Shown here piece after piece: positions 53,010 through 63,401 of a stretch of DNA of 64,000 bases. The stretch covers positions 62,001-126,000 of the forward strand of contig NC_087383.1 in the NCBI RefSeq assembly GCF_963675165.1, written 5' to 3'. The position numbers and the translations under genes were made by a program. Positions within the stretch are counted from its first letter, which is position 1. The number at the start of each line of letters is the position of its first letter. The notes beneath the pieces were generated by a model. That model was not told the DNA's origin, made no database searches, and saw only the letters and a program-made list of their open reading frames with translations. The DNA is from Halichondria panicea (taxonomy: Eukaryota; Porifera; Demospongiae; Suberitida; Halichondriidae).

Positions 53010-54185
53010 GCAGTCCAGCGAGTCTGGAGAGTCTTAAGAGACCTGCGAGTCTGGCGAGTCCTGAGAGTCCTGAGAGTCTGGAGAGTCTGGAGAGTCTAGC
53101 GAGCCCTGAGAGTCTTGAGAGTCCTGAGAGTCTGGATGGAGTCTGGGAGAGCCCTGAGAGCCCTGAGAGTCTAGCGAGTCCTGAGAGAGACTGGAGAGTC
53201 TGGAGAGTCTGGAGAGTCTAGCGAGCCCTGAGAGTCTGGAGAGTCCTGCGAGTCTGGCGAGTCCTGAGAGTCTGGAGAGTCTGGAGAGTCTAGCGAGCCC
53301 TGAGAGTCTGGATGGAGTCTGGAGAGCCCTGAGAGTCTTGAGAGTCCTGAGAGTCTAGCGAGTCCTGAGAGACTGGAGAGTCTTGAGAGTCCTGAGAGTC
53401 TAGCGAGTCCTGAGAGACTGGAGAGTCTGGAGAGTCCTGAGAGTCTGGAGAGTCTGGAGTCTAGCGAGCCCTGAGAGTCTGGAGAGTCTTGAGAGTCCTG
53501 AGAGTCTAGAGAGTCTGGAGAGTGTAGCGAGCCCTGAGAGTCTGGAGAGTCTTGAGAGTCCTGAGAGTCTAGCGAGTCCTGAGAGACTGGAGAGTCTTGA
53601 GAGTCCTGAAAGTCTAGCGAGTCACGAGAGTCTGGAGAGTCTAGCGAGTCCGGAGAGTCTGACAAGTCCTGAGAGTCTGGCGAGTCCTAAGAGTCCTGAG
53701 AGTCTGGCGAGTCCTGAGAGTCTAGCGAGTCCTGAGAGTCTGGCGAGTCCGGAGAGTCCTGAGAGTCTGGCGAGTCCTGAGAGTCTGGAGAGTCTGGAGT
53801 CTAGCGAGCCCTGAGAGTCTGGAGAGTCTTGAGAGTCCTGAGAGTCTAGCGAGTCCTGAGAGACTGGAGAGTCCTGAGAGTTTGAGAGTCTGGAGAGTCT
53901 GGAGAGTCCAGGGAGTCCTGAGAGTCCTGAGAGTCTGGAGAGTCTGGAGAGTCTAACAAGTCCGGAGAGTCTGGCGAGTCCTGAGAGTCTGGCGAGTCCG
54001 GAGAGTCCGGAGAGTCTGGAGAGCCCGGAGAGTCTGGAGAGTCTAGCGAGTCTGGAGAGTCTAGCGAGTCCGGAGAGTCCTGAGAGTCCGGAGAGTCTAG
54101 CGAGTCCTGAGAGTCCTGAGAGTCTGGTAAGTCCTAGATAATGATGAGAGTCCAGAGAGTTTAGCGTGTTCTGAAAGTCTAGAGC
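53010..54185 (+). repeat. Left subterminal array of 9-bp GAGTC units
   Basis: About 1.2 kb of degenerate 9-bp units (GAGTCTGGA, GAGTCCTGA, GAGTCTAGC, GAGCCCTGA), roughly 130 copies. The GAGTC core is best conserved and the last four bases vary among a few states. Ser/Asp/Pro/Gln frames here are artefacts of the 9-bp period. Confidence 0.93.
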
Positions 54186-54321
54186 CTGCTATAGTGTTCT
54201 CTATAGAGTAGAGTACTATGAATTCTAATCATGATTGTATATCACAAGCACATAATAATTTCATAATAAATGGTTTTGATCAGAAAAGATATATTATTTT
54301 TTTTTTTCAGACATGTATTTA

Positions 54322-54595
54322 CTATGTACAAAGGTTACAGAGAAAAGAGTTTTCGTTTACAGGTCTCCCACACAAAGTGTGGAGCCACAGATTGCACTTC
54401 GAACATTGAGCCCAATGAACTCGATCAGATGTACCATATTGCCTGTCATCTTCTTTGTAGCAAACAACACATACATTAATGTCCACTTTAGACAGATTTT
54501 CTTTACAGTTAGCCATAGCAGCAACTGACGGTTTAGCAATCCCTGTATGTCGCGGCCTCTTGTTCTCTATTGACTGGAATCTGATTTGAGTTGCA
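54322..54595 (-). pseudogene. Detached PHD-finger C-terminus of the transposase
   Basis: A minus-strand frame ending at 54322 reads a Cys4-His-Cys3 pattern: CVVC, then CSKCNLWLHTLC, then FLCNLC, a PHD-type zinc finger. It overlaps the transposase end in another frame, starting near 54624. The simplest view is that both were one protein and an internal deletion with frame change removed the sequence between them. PHD fingers in transposases may read histone marks or DNA (inference). Confidence 0.7.
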
Positions 54596-55846
54596 TCAAG
54601 CACTCCAGTACTGCGTCGCATCATCTGACATGAACACTTGTGTGGAAAGGGGACCAGTTCTTTTCCTCCATTCTAGGAAAAAATAGGCCAGCATACAAGT
54701 GTCTTCTCGTGTAGTTATAGCCCACGCAACTGGAATTCCTTCCCCAAAATCGTCAACTACCATAACAGTTACCAGCAGGTATTCGTAATAATTAGTTGAA
54801 TGGGTGGCATCTACACAAATTACATTTCCTCCAAAAGCTTTCATCATCTCGAGCTGAAACTGGGTTTGAAGTGCCAACAAAAAATCGTTGTCTTTCACTC
54901 CTTCTCTTTCACTAGACACCCCTTGCGGTTTGAAAACAATAACTGGACAAAATTCCATGCTTTTCAGCTCTTCGACCCATGCAGCAACACTTGTGTAGTC
55001 GTTTGAGTGCTTTTGTACTCCATCCACATTGCACACTCTTTTGATATTCTGGATATCTTTTTTTGTGCTATGATGACACCGTTTCAGGCGACCTTCATCG
55101 ACACTGTCTCTAATGTCATCTAGAATTCGATCTATCGTCACCCCTTGCAACAGTTTGTTGGATACAGCTAGCTTGAAGTCCTTAGGGAGTCGTAAATGCA
55201 TTACATCTTCTTCTGGAGTGTGGCCATAATGCGTGGAACAAAAGTTAACCAGCACATTTCCTCCTGTGTGCTGACTTACAATTAGGTGAGCTGTACAGTA
55301 GACACCTAATTTTTCCGAGCCCTGCAACTTCGAATTTCTGAGGCCTTTTGTGGTTGATCTAGATTTTCCTGATCTGTTACGATAGTAGCACCAAGTACGT
55401 ACTCCACAGCGGACACGGGATCCACACGGCTGCACATACTGTGTGCAGGTTCGAGTTTCTTCACCCTCCTTCCATCTTAAAAACTCTGAAAAGCCAGAAA
55501 ACTCGTGTTTCTCTGTACAAACAGTTGTTTCGTGAGCTTGTGTTAAATGTTGGATCAACTCTTGTACGGAACGAAATCTGTAAGAAAGAAACTAATAATA
55601 ATGTGGAAGTTGCAGTTGCATGATCTGTGTAATCATGTGCCATTAAGTATTCAATCGATCTAACCTGGAGTCACAAGTAATACAGCAGATATATCCAATT
55701 TCTGATGTTTCTTGTGAAGAGATTTCTTGGGTCAGATCTAGACTCTTCCCTAGAGCCTTTTCTCTGTGTTGCTTCCTTACATGTCGAGCTAGACTACTGC
55801 TGTGTGCATAACTGCTTGAGCAAGACTTGCAAATATAGAGCGACAT
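54596..55846 (-). pseudogene. MULE transposase, C-terminally truncated, two C2H2 fingers
   Basis: Exons 55846-55675 and 55577-54596. The N-terminus has a C2H2 finger (YICKSCSSSYAHSSSLARHV) and a second one completed across the intron (CCITCDSRFRSVQELIQHLT). The MULE core follows: VICVDATHSTNYYEY with the first catalytic Asp, DDFGEGIPVAWAITTRED, and FMSDDATQYW with the second Asp. The frame then stops at TGA (54596-54598), just where MULE transposases continue toward a conserved Trp and the final Glu. The third acid and the intervening region are missing, so it should be inactive. Confidence 0.88.
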
Positions 55847-55941
55847 TGAGCCAAATCCAGAATATTATACACAGAGCAAACTATGATTTTGTTGAGACTT
55901 CTCCTGCTTGTTCAGGCTTATTATAGACTGTAATTATGTAC

Positions 55942-55953
55942 AGCGCATGCGCA
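55942..55953. promoter_or_regulatory. NRF1-like palindrome in the transposon's divergent promoter
   Basis: AGCGCATGCGCA in the 219-bp spacer between the transposase start (55846, -) and the ATPase gene start (56066, +). Its symmetric position suits bidirectional transcription; binding is not shown. Confidence 0.6.
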
Positions 55954-56065
55954 TAACCATCAATTAAGTATTAATTTCGCTGCGAGTAGATCTACCTAAT
56001 TGTTGTTCCAAAGAAGAACCAGTTCGAAGAACAAGCTCATCATTGTATCATTGTGCCATATAACC

Positions 56066-59000
56066 ATGTGTGCATCACGAGAGACTGATGGAGACAGCAG
56101 TAGTATTTTTGGGGATTCTAATTCCACAAGCTCACAGGTGAGCATGCAGAGCTCACATTTCATTGCACATATTAATTGTTGAAGCCACATGCAGTTTGAG
56201 AAAATTCAGTTTAATTATTGTGCTGCATGTATATTCTTTCAGGATTCTGGAAAGGGAGAATTTTTTATTAATTGGGAACTCGGAACTGCTGGGAAATCAG
56301 CAAAAGGAGAAGATAAGGCCATGTGTGATTTTGCAATCAGGCTGAAGACACTAGTGGAAGCGAGAGAATTGACTGGGTTTTACTGTGAAGTGAAACGCGA
56401 AATGGATGGTGTTAGCAGGTACATCTAACCCTCCCTCTAACTATATACAGTTAATTACAGCACATGTGACACACCTTGTAGCTTGTTAAGTGCATGGGTG
56501 TGCAATACCTCAATCTGTATAATATACTGCATACATCTTGTATGTATACATACTTTATCTTTGAGGGATTTGTATAATTATAGCTGGTATACTGCATGGG
56601 TATTTCCATTTTCCATTATAGTGCAATAAAAATTATTAAAACATACTTTCCACTGACTTATAGCTCAGCCATGTGCCTATAAATGATATTAAAAATGTAG
56701 AGTTTGGAACCCACAAATAAGTATAGTTGTGGTTCCAACAATAGGCTGAAGTTGTGACTGTGGGATATCTGATATCACCAGAGCATAGTTTTCTCACATC
56801 ATATTTCTACTGTCATGTGTGCAGAAAAATATTATTGTTTTAGAGCACATGCAGGACGTGCTACCAATGCAATATGCTACTAAACTGATCATTTGTTTCA
56901 AACATGCAGGAGATGTTTCTTCACAAGTGACTCTGCAAACCAGAAAGTAAAGTTCATCAGCCAGCTGAACAAGTCTTTTGGGAGCGGTGGTGGATTCACT
57001 TGTGCTTTTTAGACTCCGAACTCACCAGATTTCTCCAGTTTCTCAAACGAGAGCATGCTTCGGATATTAAGATCTCCAAGGGAACCACCGTTATAGGATG
57101 CCAGCCTGGTAGCGATGTATGGGTGTTTGGTGATGACATCCATATCAAGTCTAACGGAGAGTGAATATCTGCAACGGAAAGTCCCTATGTGTGGTCACCC
57201 AATTGCATAATGGCACAGTGTGACAAAGTCAGCTTCAATGAGCTTGTGCCGAAACTTTCCATCCAAAGCAGCTCAGTGGAACCTTTGAAGGATCTCCTCG
57301 ACGGCCTACAGATAGCCACCAAGCACAATTATCCGCGTGCTCTCCTTGTTCTTGGTGGAACCATAATGTCTTGTCACTACACCCACATTGCTGCGAAGTA
57401 TGGAGGATTTCCAATTGTGCTTGCTGTCGGACCAACTGAGACTGGCAAGTCAACTGCTCTAAAGGCTGCCCTGAGTATTTTTGGGATGGCCAAAGATGCC
57501 TTTTACGTTGAAGGTTCCAATGCTTATTTTATGGAAAGAAGTGCCCTCTCGTGTATGCCATATGGTATTGATGAGGCCACTGCACACAGCAAGCAGTTGG
57601 ATGTTGTCAAGCTCATTGTCGACCTTCATGGAGCGGCTAAAACAGCCAATTTGCGTCGTGGTGCGTTTCTTCCACTGTCTGTACCTGTCATAGCAACCAA
57701 TGACAAATTGAAGGATGATCCAAGGTGTGTACATAATTAGAATGTTATACACCACAATTTTCATATAATTATATACAGCTATTTATACCTGCACTTTAAA
57801 CTTTAATCACAGAGTGAAGAGCAGATGTGTGGAAATTTCCTTCCGAAGGCCAAAAGTTGGTCCCTCTACCGTTGAGGAAAGAAAGTCGAGACGTGACTTA
57901 GAGAGTTCAATCATTAACGGAACGCCTTCTGGCATTCTTCACTGGGTGATTTCTCTAAGACAAGACCTCGAAAGAGATGGAGAGGCAGAGGTGGAGAGGA
58001 TTTTGCAGCAGATCCTTCAGCTGCCTCAGTTTAGTGAACAACCCAGACTAGCGCAAAGCTGGGCTCTTATTCTTTACTTTACATTCAAGGTAAGTTTATT
58101 AATTAGTGCGCATTTGTTGATTGTTATTGAACCATACATGAAATCAAGATGGTACGCGCCTGTGGGAAGGATGAGCTGGAGAATGAAATAATGGCGTGTG
58201 TAACTCTAAATAGCACTGCAACTGAGGAAGGTACTGACAAAACTAGTTCTCTTGAAAGTGTTGTGACTGACACAGTCAGGGAAGTGCTTGAGTACTGCAA
58301 TGGAAAAGTCATAAGACAGGTAATAATACTGTTAGTAATTGAGTGTGCTGTGGTGATACCTAATTCCACTTGCATGGTTTCTGTTTACTTAATTAAAGGT
58401 GTTTCTAACCACTCATATTGGTGCTCTGAATGGCTTGCACTCTTACATAATAATATGCATACACTGTAACATACATATATATATACAGGTACTCACCTTT
58501 GTCAGAACAAGGTTGATGGTAAGCAACCAAGAAGTTGTGGCAATCCATCTTTCTCACAACGGGCTGAAATTTACTCATTCCCTTGATGAAATTAGAAATG
58601 CTGTCGACCAACTGGAGTGGGGGAAAGGCACGGACAGCAAAGATTTCCTGAATCCTACCAAACATAGTGGGACGTTAATAAATAGGAAAACAAGTGATCG
58701 CGTAAGAGCTGCCAACATCTTTCTTAACAAACTTCCTAAAAATCTTCACGATGTACTTAGAAGGGGTAAGTTTGTCTTTACCTATTTTGTTTTTATAGTA
58801 TCAGTGTCACAGAATAAACATTGTGTACACATGCAGTGACCGACCCTGAGACTCCATTGGCTGAAGTAATTAAGTGTGGGCTGGAAGTGGCTGAAAAAAC
58901 TCCATGCAGTGAGGAAGAGGAAAACAGTGGGCCAGGCTTAACTACTGAAACAGAAGCTGTCGATGGGGACAAGAAACATGCTACTGTAACAACATCACTG

Positions 59001-59126
59001 ACTGAAACAGACGGTACATCTACTGATGGATCTGTCGATGATGGGGACAAGAAACGTGCTACAAGATCCTCGACTATTGTGCCTCCTTTTTCCAAAAGAC
59101 TTTGCAAGGGGAACAATATTTACTAA
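56066..59126 (+). pseudogene. Transposon-borne P-loop ATPase gene, disrupted
   Basis: Exons traced: 56066-56137, 56243-56418, 56910-57724 (with lesions), 57813-58089, 58149-58319, 58499-58765 and 58837-59126. The core reads GPTETGKST (Walker A), MPYGIDEAT (Walker-B-like acidic pair), VPVIATND (sensor-1-like Asn) and a following Arg-rich VKSRCVEISFRRP, a pattern seen in AAA+ and SF3-like helicase ATPases. The N-terminal exons are Ser/Lys-rich, and the C-terminus is acidic with a final basic PFSKRLC. Two lesions: a frame change near 57000 at a T-run (stop at 57010) and an in-frame TGA at 57162-57164; the frame is open on both sides of each. It lies wholly between the transposon ends, divergent from the transposase, so it travels with the element. 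Family unknown to me. Confidence 0.78.
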
Positions 59127-59257
59127 CAATACTGGTTGAATATTATTCAGTGCGCTAAATTATATATAAGTGCACGAAATGTGTTGTTTTGTTATAATCA
59201 ATCTGTTGTCGTTACGTTCTACCATGCATGCATTGAATTGACAAATTTAATTATAAG

Positions 59258-60393
59258 ACTAACTCGACTCAGCAGACTCGCTAGACTCTCCAGACTCTCC
59301 AGACTCTCCGGACTCTCCGGACTCTCCAGACTCTCCGGACTCTCCAGACTCTTAGGACTCTCCAGACTCTCCGGACTCACTAGACTCTCCAGACTCTCGG
59401 GACTCTCGGGACTCTCAGGACTCGCTAGACTCTCCGGACTATAGCTAGACTCGCAGGACTCTCCAGACTCTCCAGACTCGCAGGACTCTCCAGACTCTCT
59501 AGACTCGCAGGACTCTCAGGGCTCTCCGGACTCTCAGGACTCCCAGACTCTCAGGACTCTCAGGACTTGCCAGACTCTGAGGACTCTCCAGACTCTCAGG
59601 ACTCGCCAGACTCTCCAGACTCCCAGGGCTCTCCAGACTCGCCAGACTCGCAGGACTTGCCAGACTCGCAGGACTCTCCAGACTCTCAGGACTCTCCAGA
59701 CTCTCCAGACTCTCCGGACTCTCCGGACTCGCCAGACTCTCCAGACTCCCAGGGCTCTCCAGACTCTCAGGACTCTCCAGACTCTCCAGACTCCAGGACT
59801 CGCTAGACTCTCCAGACTCTTGAGACTCTCAGGACTCTCAAGGACTCGCTAGACTCTTCGGACTATAGCTAGACTCGCAGGACTCTCCAGACTCTCCAGA
59901 CTCGCAGGACTCTCAGGACACTCAGGGCTCTCCGGACTCTCAGGACTCCCAGACTCTCAGGACTCTCAGGACTTGCCAGACTCTCAGGACTCTCCAGACT
60001 CGCAGGACTCTCAGGATTCGCCAGACTCTCCAGACTCCAAGGGCTCTCCAGACTCGCCAGACTCTCAGGACTTGCCAGACTCGCAGGACTCTCCAGACTC
60101 TCAGGACTCTCAGGGCTCTCCAGACTCTCCGGACTCTCCAGACTCGCCAGACTCTCCAGACTCCCAGGGCTCTCCAGACTCTCAGGAATCTCCAGACTCT
60201 CAGGACTCGCTAGACTCTCCAGACTCTCAGGACTCGCCAGACTCTCAGGACTCTCCGGACTCTCCAGACTCCCAGGACTCTCAGGGCTCTCCGGACTCTC
60301 CAGATTCTCCAGACTCGCAGGACTCGCAGGACTCTCCAGACTCCCAGGACTCCTCAGGGCTCCTCAGGCCTGGCCAGGACTCGCTGGACTGTG
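59258..60393 (-). repeat. Right subterminal array of 9-bp units, inverted
   Basis: About 1.1 kb of the reverse-complement unit (GACTCTCCA, GACTCTCAG, GACTCGCCA), roughly 120 copies. The array is antiparallel to 53010-54185, so the two behave as extended degenerate inverted repeats. Confidence 0.93.
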
Positions 60394-60521
60394 CGACACA
60401 GGGTATTCGTGATAATTATTATTAGCCGCCCCCTAGGCTAGGCTACGGTGCAATTATAATGAGATTCACGGTCATTTTAACCCTTTCTACACAGGCTAAC
60501 GTACTGCATTTAGCCACTTGT
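60394..60521 (-). repeat. Right terminal inverted repeat
   Basis: Ends ...GCATTTAGCCACTTGT followed by the TAACCCTTG duplication. Mirrors 52889-53009. Confidence 0.93.
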
Positions 60522-60615
60522 TAACCCTTGTGCGAGCCCCGCCCCTTCTCTAAGTGCAAGGGTCAGTCAGGCAGAGGTCAAAGATCATTAAAGGTGGTCT
60601 CCATTTAGCGTAAAT

Positions 60616-63348
60616 ATGGCGGATGAAGATGAAGTATTAAATGCGCTTTCTGAGGCAGGATCGGCTGATGACGAGGGGATTGACGTGGATACTGTCATAC
60701 AGAATGCAGCAGAGAAGGCTAACCTATCAATCCTCAATGTTAAAAGCATTCTCCATGTAATGACACACACTACACGTACACGTACACAGAGCCTACCATA
60801 ATTATAGAACCAGCCTCGGTTAGGACGCCCTCTTTTATAACGCCCATAATACTAAAATCAATTTTTTTCGTACATCGTTTCTAGAAAATAATTATTTTTG
60901 ACTGGTTCTTTAATTAGAACGATTACGGTATACACAGAGCCTACCTCAATGTGTGCAATCACTGTACTGTAGCATGTGCTCAAGGACAAGAGAGTGTTGT
61001 CTGTGATCCAGCGAGAAGCAGGGGAAGGGTCAGAGGTCATGGACGATGACATCATACAACCTCGGCTCACTCGCTCAAAAGTCCGAGAGGCTGTTGCCAC
61101 GACAATGATCCCAGATAAGATAGTGAGTTGCCATGGTTATATATAGTACGACATGATCCCACCCCAGACTAGAATGAGGGCCATCACGCGCTCCCCTACC
61201 AAGCCTGGATGTATGGTACGCCCCCTCCCACATGCACACTCCTCAGTCTCATTGTTTGTTGCCTCCCTTCCCCAGTCTGTAGAGGAGCTCCTCAATGTAA
61301 GTCTAGGCACAGAGGATTCTTCAGATGATGAAGAGTATCTACCAGAGGGGGCGGAACACAGTGAGGGGGCGGGCCATAGCGACAGTGAGGGGGTGGGCCA
61401 TAGCGACAGTGACAGTGAGGACCCTGGGTGCACAGAAGACACAGAGAGAGGTACAAACACTACATACTTGTAGCTGCTAAGCACGTGGAATTTTATTACC
61501 GTATATCTTCTAATTTATCGGACACTTCTAATTTATCGTTTTGGGAAATTTTTGTTGTTCTAATACAACGGACACTCCAGTGCTTTAATATCCGGACAAT
61601 ACCTTGAAAATTTGAGTTACATTCATAGACGGCAAGTAAGACTAGAGTGCTGCAGCTAGATAGCTTTGCTTTGAGTAGCTAGTTTTAGATAGCTAGTGCA
61701 ACTATTCAGTCGCACACTGTTCTATTAAACTTAGCTAGCTCGCATGCAGCTGCTTGCTTGTTCTAATTATTCCGGACACTTCGCATGCTCTATAAAAATC
61801 TGTTCCAATTATACCCGGACAATTTCCAAAATAAGTATTTGTTGCTGTCTGATAAATTAGAAGATACATTATATACGGTAGTGACAGCATCAGACAATAA
61901 TAGCGTGTGTACAACTAACCATCTCTTATTGTAGACCCCACCCTAAGCCCCCTGAGTGTTGACACGCCCCCCTCTCAATCACTGGGGGGGGTCTCCGTGG
62001 AGCAAGAGACGGCTGCTTTGTTGGCTTCCCTCTCTGATGTCATCCTCAGTCCAATCAAGACAAGGGGTCAGAGGTCACAAGAACAGCAACAGGTACACAT
62101 GTCTCATCATCACTGTGTGTGTCATGATGACTGTAGGCATCAGAGATTGCTCGGAGGACAAGGTCAAAGTTCCCCCTTATTGACACACCCCTATCTGCTA
62201 TAGAGGGTTCGTTCCAGCCATCTGACCCTGATGACCCCCCCACACCTCGTGAGATGGACCCTGATGACCTGGAGTGGCATCAATGGCTAAATGACCTCAT
62301 GAACCCACCTGGTAAGACGTCCCTTTGAGTGGGCGGAGTCACCCCACCCCCTCACACAGAGTCTGCACTAGAAGAGGTTGAGGAGGACGGAGAATACAAC
62401 TATCTGGCAGAGTCTGATGTAGTGGAGAAGGAGGAACTACGCAATGACAGGGCCGTCAAGATCCCCCGTGAGTAGTCATGTGATCTATTGTGTGTGGGTG
62501 TGGTCAACTCTCTCTCGTGTATTCAGGTAAGGAAGTGGACCAACTAGTGAACGAACTCCTCTATCCAGTGAGTTAGTCTCTATGTGGGGGATATTGACTC
62601 TCTCCCCGTGTGTGTGGGGGGTATTGACTCTCCCCCCCCCCCGTGCAGCCATCAGAGGGACTAGGGGGGCTGCTGTCAGGTCATGGAGGGATGGACCTCA
62701 CTAGTGCTTATCTACTAGAGTCTCTGGGGTGAGCCACCATCATGTGTAGTCCAGCATCATAATATGCAGTACATTCACTGATAGTGTTAACAAAAAAGGA
62801 CATGTACCATATATCTTCTAATTTATCGGACAGCAAAAAATAAAATCATTTTGGAAATTGTCCGGGTATAATTGGAACAGATTTTTATAGAGCATGCAAA
62901 GTGTCCAGAACAAGCAAGTAGCTGCATGCGAGCTAGCTAAGCTTAATAGAACAGTGTGCGACTGAATAGTTGCACTAGCTATCTAAAACTAGCTACTCAA
63001 AGCTATCTAACCGCAGCACTCTAAGTCTTACTTGCCGTCTATCAACTTTTTAAGGTACTATCCTATTATTAAAGCATTGGAGTGTCCGTTGTATTCGAAC
63101 AACGTAAATTGCCTAAAAGAGTGTCCGATAAATTAGAAGATATACGATAACAATACAATCATCGTTAATCCCTGTCTACTATACTGACACTGATTGTGTG
63201 TGTGTGTAGTTTGCCTGCTCCATTATTGAGTGGGTCAGAGGATCGTGAGACCACACCCACTGATGAGGGGGTGGGCTGCTACCTCTCTCTGGACCAAGCA
63301 CAGACTCTCTCCCAGCAAATCAGACAGGTACACCACACACACACACAC

Positions 63349-63401
<53 letters not shown>

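Larger units (their letters stand above)
52889..60521. mobile_element. MULE-type DNA transposon, 7,633 bp, with ATPase cargo gene
   Basis: Flanked by direct 9-bp copies of TAACCCTTG (52880-52888 and 60522-60530); unit 1 has a single copy at 27383-27391, the empty site. Ends are inverted repeats beginning ACAAGTGGCTAAATGCAGTA. A 9-bp target duplication and the transposase core place it in the Mutator-like (MULE) superfamily. Inward, each end continues as an array of a 9-bp GAGTC unit in mirrored orientation. The centre holds two divergent genes: a C2H2/MULE transposase (-) and a P-loop ATPase (+). Both are damaged, so this copy is probably non-autonomous, though near-perfect TIRs and an intact target duplication indicate recent movement. 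Confidence 0.93.

Noticed and set aside
56066-59126. Host gene captured with the transposon merely inserted nearby
   Set aside because: The gene lies wholly between the TIRs and is absent from the empty site in unit 1, so it moved with the element.
53171-60425. Long Ser-Pro-Asp-Ser-Gln frames (53171-53665 minus, 59567-60425 plus)
   Set aside because: The 9-bp repeat keeps all frames in a three-residue pattern; the arrays are mirrored and belong to the transposon ends, so these are not genes.
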